Origin: Scatophagus argus
Taxonomy: Eukaryota > Chordata > Actinopteri > Scatophagidae
Direction of reading: 5' to 3'
Length of the DNA: 64,000 nucleotides
Assembly (NCBI RefSeq): GCF_020382885.2
Contig: NC_058510.1
Coordinates: 8,738,862 to 8,802,861, forward strand
Shown here: one piece after another, positions 60,422 through 64,000 of the stretch
Layout: each line of letters opens with the position of its first letter
Numbering within the stretch: position 1 is the first letter of the stretch
Notes under the pieces: model-generated
The model's input: only the letters and a program-made list of their open reading frames with translations
What the model was told of the DNA's origin: nothing
Database searches by the model: none
Position numbers and translations under genes: made by a program

Positions 60422-60631
60422 ATGCACTCCAATGGGAAGGGGGATGACGCAGCGCCCCCCACCCCCCCTTACACCTACGTGACAAGTGAAAAAGGCATGC
60501 CTTTCGGATTCATGAATAAAACACCAAGGGGAGTTAAGTTCCTAGGACGCAGGAAAGTTCTCCGCAGACAGATGTTCGACGCTCTTCATTCCGCCCATGA
60601 CCGAGTACACGTAGAAATCCCGGAGAACTGA
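60422..60631 (+). CDS. Unidentified 69-codon open frame upstream of ADCYAP1
   Basis: ATG to TGA, 69 codons, in the CpG-rich 5' region of ADCYAP1. The product is basic, with a KFLGRRKVLRRQ segment and an acidic tail, and no signal peptide or known domain. A poly-T tract ending in GGCCAG lies about 20 bp before it and could be a splice acceptor. If transcribed with ADCYAP1 it would be an upstream open frame, not overlapping the main start. It may be chance in GC-rich DNA. Confidence 0.25.
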   Translation: MHSNGKGDDAAPPTPPYTYVTSEKGMPFGFMNKTPRGVKFLGRRKVLRRQMFDALHSAHDRVHVEIPEN

Positions 60632-60701
60632 GCTGCGGGCGCACGGAGGACTGCACACTCCGAGAAGAAGACTGAGGAAGAACAGGGAACAGAGGAAGAG
60701 A

Positions 60702-60715
60702 AGAGAGAGAGAGAG

Positions 60716-60754
<39 letters not shown>
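60702..60754. repeat. (GA)n microsatellite in ADCYAP1 5' UTR
   Basis: About 26 GA units with one GC interruption, lying just before the exon 1 donor at 60826 and therefore probably within the 5' UTR. GA tracts at promoters can bind GAGA-type factors. Confidence 0.9.
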
Positions 60755-60757
<3 letters not shown>

Positions 60758-61035
60758 AGATAGAGATCCTATCTCACTCTCCCAGTTGAGGTCTTCAGCG
60801 GATCGCGTCCAGCGTCTCTCAACTGGTAAGAGGAGGCTCTTTTCGGTGGGGTTTTTACGCAGCGTAAAAGTAGAGGGAGTTTGGGGTGAAGTCGGGTATG
60901 GCTGTTTTTTTTCTTTTAGAAACTCACGGGTTTTGCGTGAAAGTAACTAATTATTTCAGGGAACAACAGAATCTTGTATTGAATTGTGCTCATACACTCA
61001 TTTAATGTCGTTTTTTTTTCTTTTGCAGCAGGACA

Positions 61036-63689
61036 ATGTCTAGTAAAGCGACTTTAGCCTTACTCATCTATGGAATCATAATGCATCACAGCGTCAGCTC
61101 CTCACCTGTGGGGCTTAGCTTCCCCAGTGTTAGGTATGTACACTTTTACCTGTCGCTTAAGTGTCGCTTTCCAGGTGCTGATTTCACTTTGAAAGGGGAA
61201 CTTGAGCATCAGCTGCAGGGTAGGCTACAGGCTAAAAGACCGGGTCTCCTTCACAGTTTATGTCTGTCGCTATAAGAGCCTATTGGATTACTGGATAAAA
61301 TCATCTGACAGCCAATCCATAAAGCTGCTCACGCAGAAATAATTGCGCAGAAACATTCACCAGGGAGCGGCGGTAATGTAATTTAGACTACTGAGGCAGC
61401 GAAGTACAGCCTCTAAATGTGTCCCGCGGCCATTAATCCACCAATTTTTGTGGTTAGATAATTAATAGAAAATGTTTTTGTGCAAAGATAAGGCTGAGAG
61501 TCCTGACTTTCGCAGAAATGTTTTGTACAACATCGAATAAAAAGGATGTGTACATATAAACTGTGGCGGCAAGTTAACATTTATGGTGGGTAAGTCTATG
61601 CAATGATGCATTTGTGTTTAAAAGTCAGAACATGTGAAGTCTCCACGGGAATTCGTTAAACGTGTTGGGTGATCTTTCCTTGGAAACGGGAAGATGTTTT
61701 AAGGTGGTGTCACGCCTCACACACTGGAGAACAGCTGAAAGTGAAAACGTGTGTGCTTCTTTCAGACTTGACAGTGAGCTCTATGATGAGGGGGGACACT
61801 CCTTACCGTCCCTGGATTATGACAGAGACCAAATGGACGTGAGAAGCCCTTCGTCTGTCGCTGACGATGTCTACTCTTTGTATTACCCAGCAGAGAAAAG
61901 GTGACTATCATCACCAGTTTTTAAACTTTTCTCTCCCCCCCTCCTCCTCCTCCTCCCCCCTCCCTCCCTTCCCGCAACGTTGGACACTTTCATGTTGAAC
62001 ATCTCATCTCTGTAGTCCTATTTCTGTCCAGTTATGTTGTGCGTTTTGTGTGATCAGTGTAACGTACCGTCGAAATGTTGTCAGTAACTTTTAACGCGAT
62101 GAAAAGGGATACGAAGGTTTTATTTGTTTTGTTTTATTATTATTATTATTTTTATTTCACCGAAATTAGTCTTTGTTTTGTCTGAAATCCCAGGGGAGCT
62201 TAGACGAATAAATTAACAAGTTCTTTAAAAAGACGGGCGTGAATTAACATCTTCCAATTGCTCCAAAACGAAGCGCTGTAAAAGCTAAGCTGTAAAACAT
62301 CTGTATTGTAGTTTTAAAATCTTTTTTTATATATATTAAAATAAGTGAAATTTCCTGCCAAGATGGCCGTTTTCAGCAGAAATTTCGAAACAGGGCAGGG
62401 CTTATTATTTTGAGAAAACACCCCAAAGACACAAGTGAAACACACTTAAACCCACTTTTATTATAATTGTCGCTTCCTCCAGTTTAAAAAAAAACAAAGA
62501 AAAAAAAATATTATCTATAATTGACTTTTAAGATTTTTTGCAGTGCAGCTACTTGGTGTGTGGTGATTTTACTGTGTGGCTATCTATCATCCCAGAACGG
62601 AAAGGCATGCAGACGGCATGTTTAATAAAGCCTACAGGAAAGCGCTGGGTCAGTTATCAGCAAGGAAATATCTGCATTCTCTGATGGCAAAACGCGTAGG
62701 GTAAGAGCATCTTCTTGGTTGTCACCTCTTCTTTTATACTTAATGTTTCCTGTCCTATGTGCTTCTATGTGTTTCTTTTGGACTGATCCCTTTAAATGCT
62801 CATAATTCACGCTGTTATATGTACTGTATATGTCTGTGGTCCCATTATCTCCCAGCGTGCAGCCAAAGCTGGCGCCCTCGCCGCCCCCCACCCCTCAATC
62901 AGCCGATATTAATGCCATGGGATCGTCATGGAGAGCACAAATGGGCACTTGATTGATTCGGGAAGTGTCATTTTCTGAGCCCGCTGCTGGGTCTTAAATT
63001 TATTTCCATATGAATAATTTATAACATGGAGTCCCAGTGGTTCCTGATGAAAAGGGTTAGGGTGGGGTGCAGGGTGGGGCAATTATTTCAGCCTTATGTA
63101 GGTGGAAAATAAATGTGAAAACGTCCTGGGATGGGTTAAAGGTTAAACAAAGACAGAATATGAGTTTAGACATCTGTGAGTTCATTTTGCACAGATTATT
63201 TGTGTAAGACAATAAAGGCTTTGCTCTGGAATCAGCTAAATGGTGACTAATATGCTCCCAAATGAAGGCACACTTTGGGTCCCTGTAGCTTTCCAGGCTG
63301 CATTCTTCTGAACAAAATGGGGATGATCAAACTATTATAACTCTGAGGTGATATAAAGATCCCCCCAGCATTAATTCACGTGCTCTTCAGTTCAGCACCA
63401 CAGGCTGTACATACGGGGAGTTTGGGGGGGGGGGCATGTGAATATAAATGCATCAGTGTGAAGGTAGTGAATCCTGCCTCTTGTCCCTGTCTCTCTCACA
63501 CACAGCGGGGGAAAAACACTGGAGGACAGCCCAGAGCCTCTGTCCAAGCGACACTCAGACGGGATCTTCACAGACAGCTACAGCCGCTACCGAAAGCAAA
63601 TGGCAGTCAAGAAATACCTGGCGGCAGTCCTTGGGAAAAGGTATAGACAGAGAATTAGAAACAAAGGACGCCGGCTGGCATATTTGTAG
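61036..63689 (+). CDS. ADCYAP1: ADCYAP1 (PACAP precursor, with PRP), 173 aa, 4 coding exons
   Basis: Exons: 61036-61133, 61766-61900, 62596-62700 and 63506-63689 (TAG). All GT-AG, total 522 nt. Signal peptide about residues 1-24 ([20 protein letters not shown]...). A cryptic spacer follows, then the PACAP-related peptide from His82 ([15 protein letters not shown]...), then Lys-Arg at 127-128 and PACAP-38 at 129-166 (starts [20 protein letters not shown]). GKR inside it gives the amidated 27-residue form, and GRR after Lys166 gives the amidated 38-residue form. PACAP-27 is identical to the mammalian peptide; changes are confined to the tail (RYRQRIRNK instead of RYKQRVKNK). Known: a secreted neuropeptide acting through PAC1 and VPAC receptors to raise cAMP. 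The first His82 peptide is the fish PRP, formerly called GHRH-like. Which of the two teleost ADCYAP1 paralogues this is cannot be told from the sequence alone. Confidence 0.98.
61920..61976. repeat. Polypyrimidine tract in ADCYAP1 intron
   Basis: A C/T-only stretch (CTCTCCCCCCCTCCTCCTCC...) starting about 20 bp after the exon 61766-61900. Confidence 0.85.
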
Positions 63690-64000
63690 CATCCTCCCCT
63701 CCCCTTCCTGAAATACAAAAAAAACAAACAAACAAACAAACAAAAAAAACAAACTTAAATGTGTGCAGCCCCAGATGAAGTCATTTTGAGATCTGAACAA
63801 TCAGTGGATTGCTTTTGTGTTCCTAAACATGTATTTATGTATGAAGTAAGCCATTAAAATGAATATTTTGATAATAATATTGTTTTTATTTTTTACTTAA
63901 AGCACTTGAGGACATATACTTTGTGGACCAATTTTTGTTCATTTAAAAAAAAATAGCCTCTATTTATGTATTCATTGATTTATTTTTTTTAGACCTATTT
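63690..64000 (+). other. ADCYAP1 3' UTR with (AAAC)n tract, running to window end
   Basis: Directly after the stop codon the sequence is C/T-rich, then a run of AAAC units at 63717-63753, then AT-rich sequence. ATTAAA at 63853-63858 is a possible early poly(A) signal; the UTR may continue beyond the window. No other gene is seen. Confidence 0.6.

Larger units (their letters stand above)
60180..60825 (+). promoter_or_regulatory. ADCYAP1 promoter and 5' UTR region
   Basis: A CpG-rich block before ADCYAP1. It contains an E-box CACGTG at 60251-60256, a CRE-like TGACGTCG at 60272-60279, further TGACG cores near 60408 and 60444, and a REST-like half-site pair at 60218-60236. A splice donor GTAAGA at 60826 ends a likely non-coding exon whose acceptor partner is TTTTGCAG at 61021-61028, 8 bp before the ATG. 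Cyclic-AMP and neuron-restrictive control of PACAP are known in mammals; the sites here are sequence matches only. Confidence 0.6.

Overview
This is a stretch of vertebrate nuclear genome, almost certainly from a percomorph teleost fish. The evidence is spliced genes with GT-AG introns, short introns inside the genes, CpG-rich promoters, and many dispersed repeats of the kind seen in perch-like fishes (MITE-like elements, a SINE-like 3' end, a minisatellite, and the TACTT-AAGTA family). Six genes are recognisable from their proteins. Their order, COLEC12(-) / CLUL1(+) / TYMS(+) / ENOSF1(-) / YES1(-) / ADCYAP1(+), matches the block I know from human chromosome 18p11.32, so the region looks like conserved vertebrate synteny. 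No bacterial, plasmid or viral gene was seen.

Layout. 1-17.5 kb: the 5' end of COLEC12 on the minus strand (coding exons 1 and 2 at 17.2 and 16.2 kb). The first 16 kb appear to be its second intron running off the left edge, holding only repeats, microsatellites and a short interstitial telomeric tract. 17.5-22.2 kb: divergent intergenic spacer. 22.2-25.9 kb: CLUL1, 8 coding exons. 26.6-30.2 kb: TYMS, 7 exons behind a promoter with a perfect TCTCGCGAGA element. 30.3-34.6 kb: ENOSF1, 15 coding exons, tail-to-tail with TYMS. 34.8-54.4 kb: YES1, 11 coding exons plus a probable non-coding first exon in a CpG island at 54 kb. 54.4-60.2 kb: intergenic repeats. 60.2-63.7 kb and beyond: ADCYAP1 (PACAP precursor), 4 coding exons.

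All exon chains were assembled by hand from splice signals and reading-frame continuity. The totals close exactly in frame: CLUL1 464 aa, TYMS 324 aa, ENOSF1 437 aa, YES1 552 aa, PACAP precursor 173 aa. The genes do not form a pathway. The one likely regulatory coupling is TYMS-ENOSF1, where the two 3' ends face each other 407 bp apart and an antisense overlap, as known in mammals, is likely.

I found no clearly new biological system. The best leads are a 218-codon open frame antisense inside YES1 intron 1, a 69-codon upstream frame and REST-like half sites at ADCYAP1, a readable 102-bp intron in CLUL1, two good CTCF-like motifs at YES1, and the crowded YES1-ENOSF1-TYMS gene ends.
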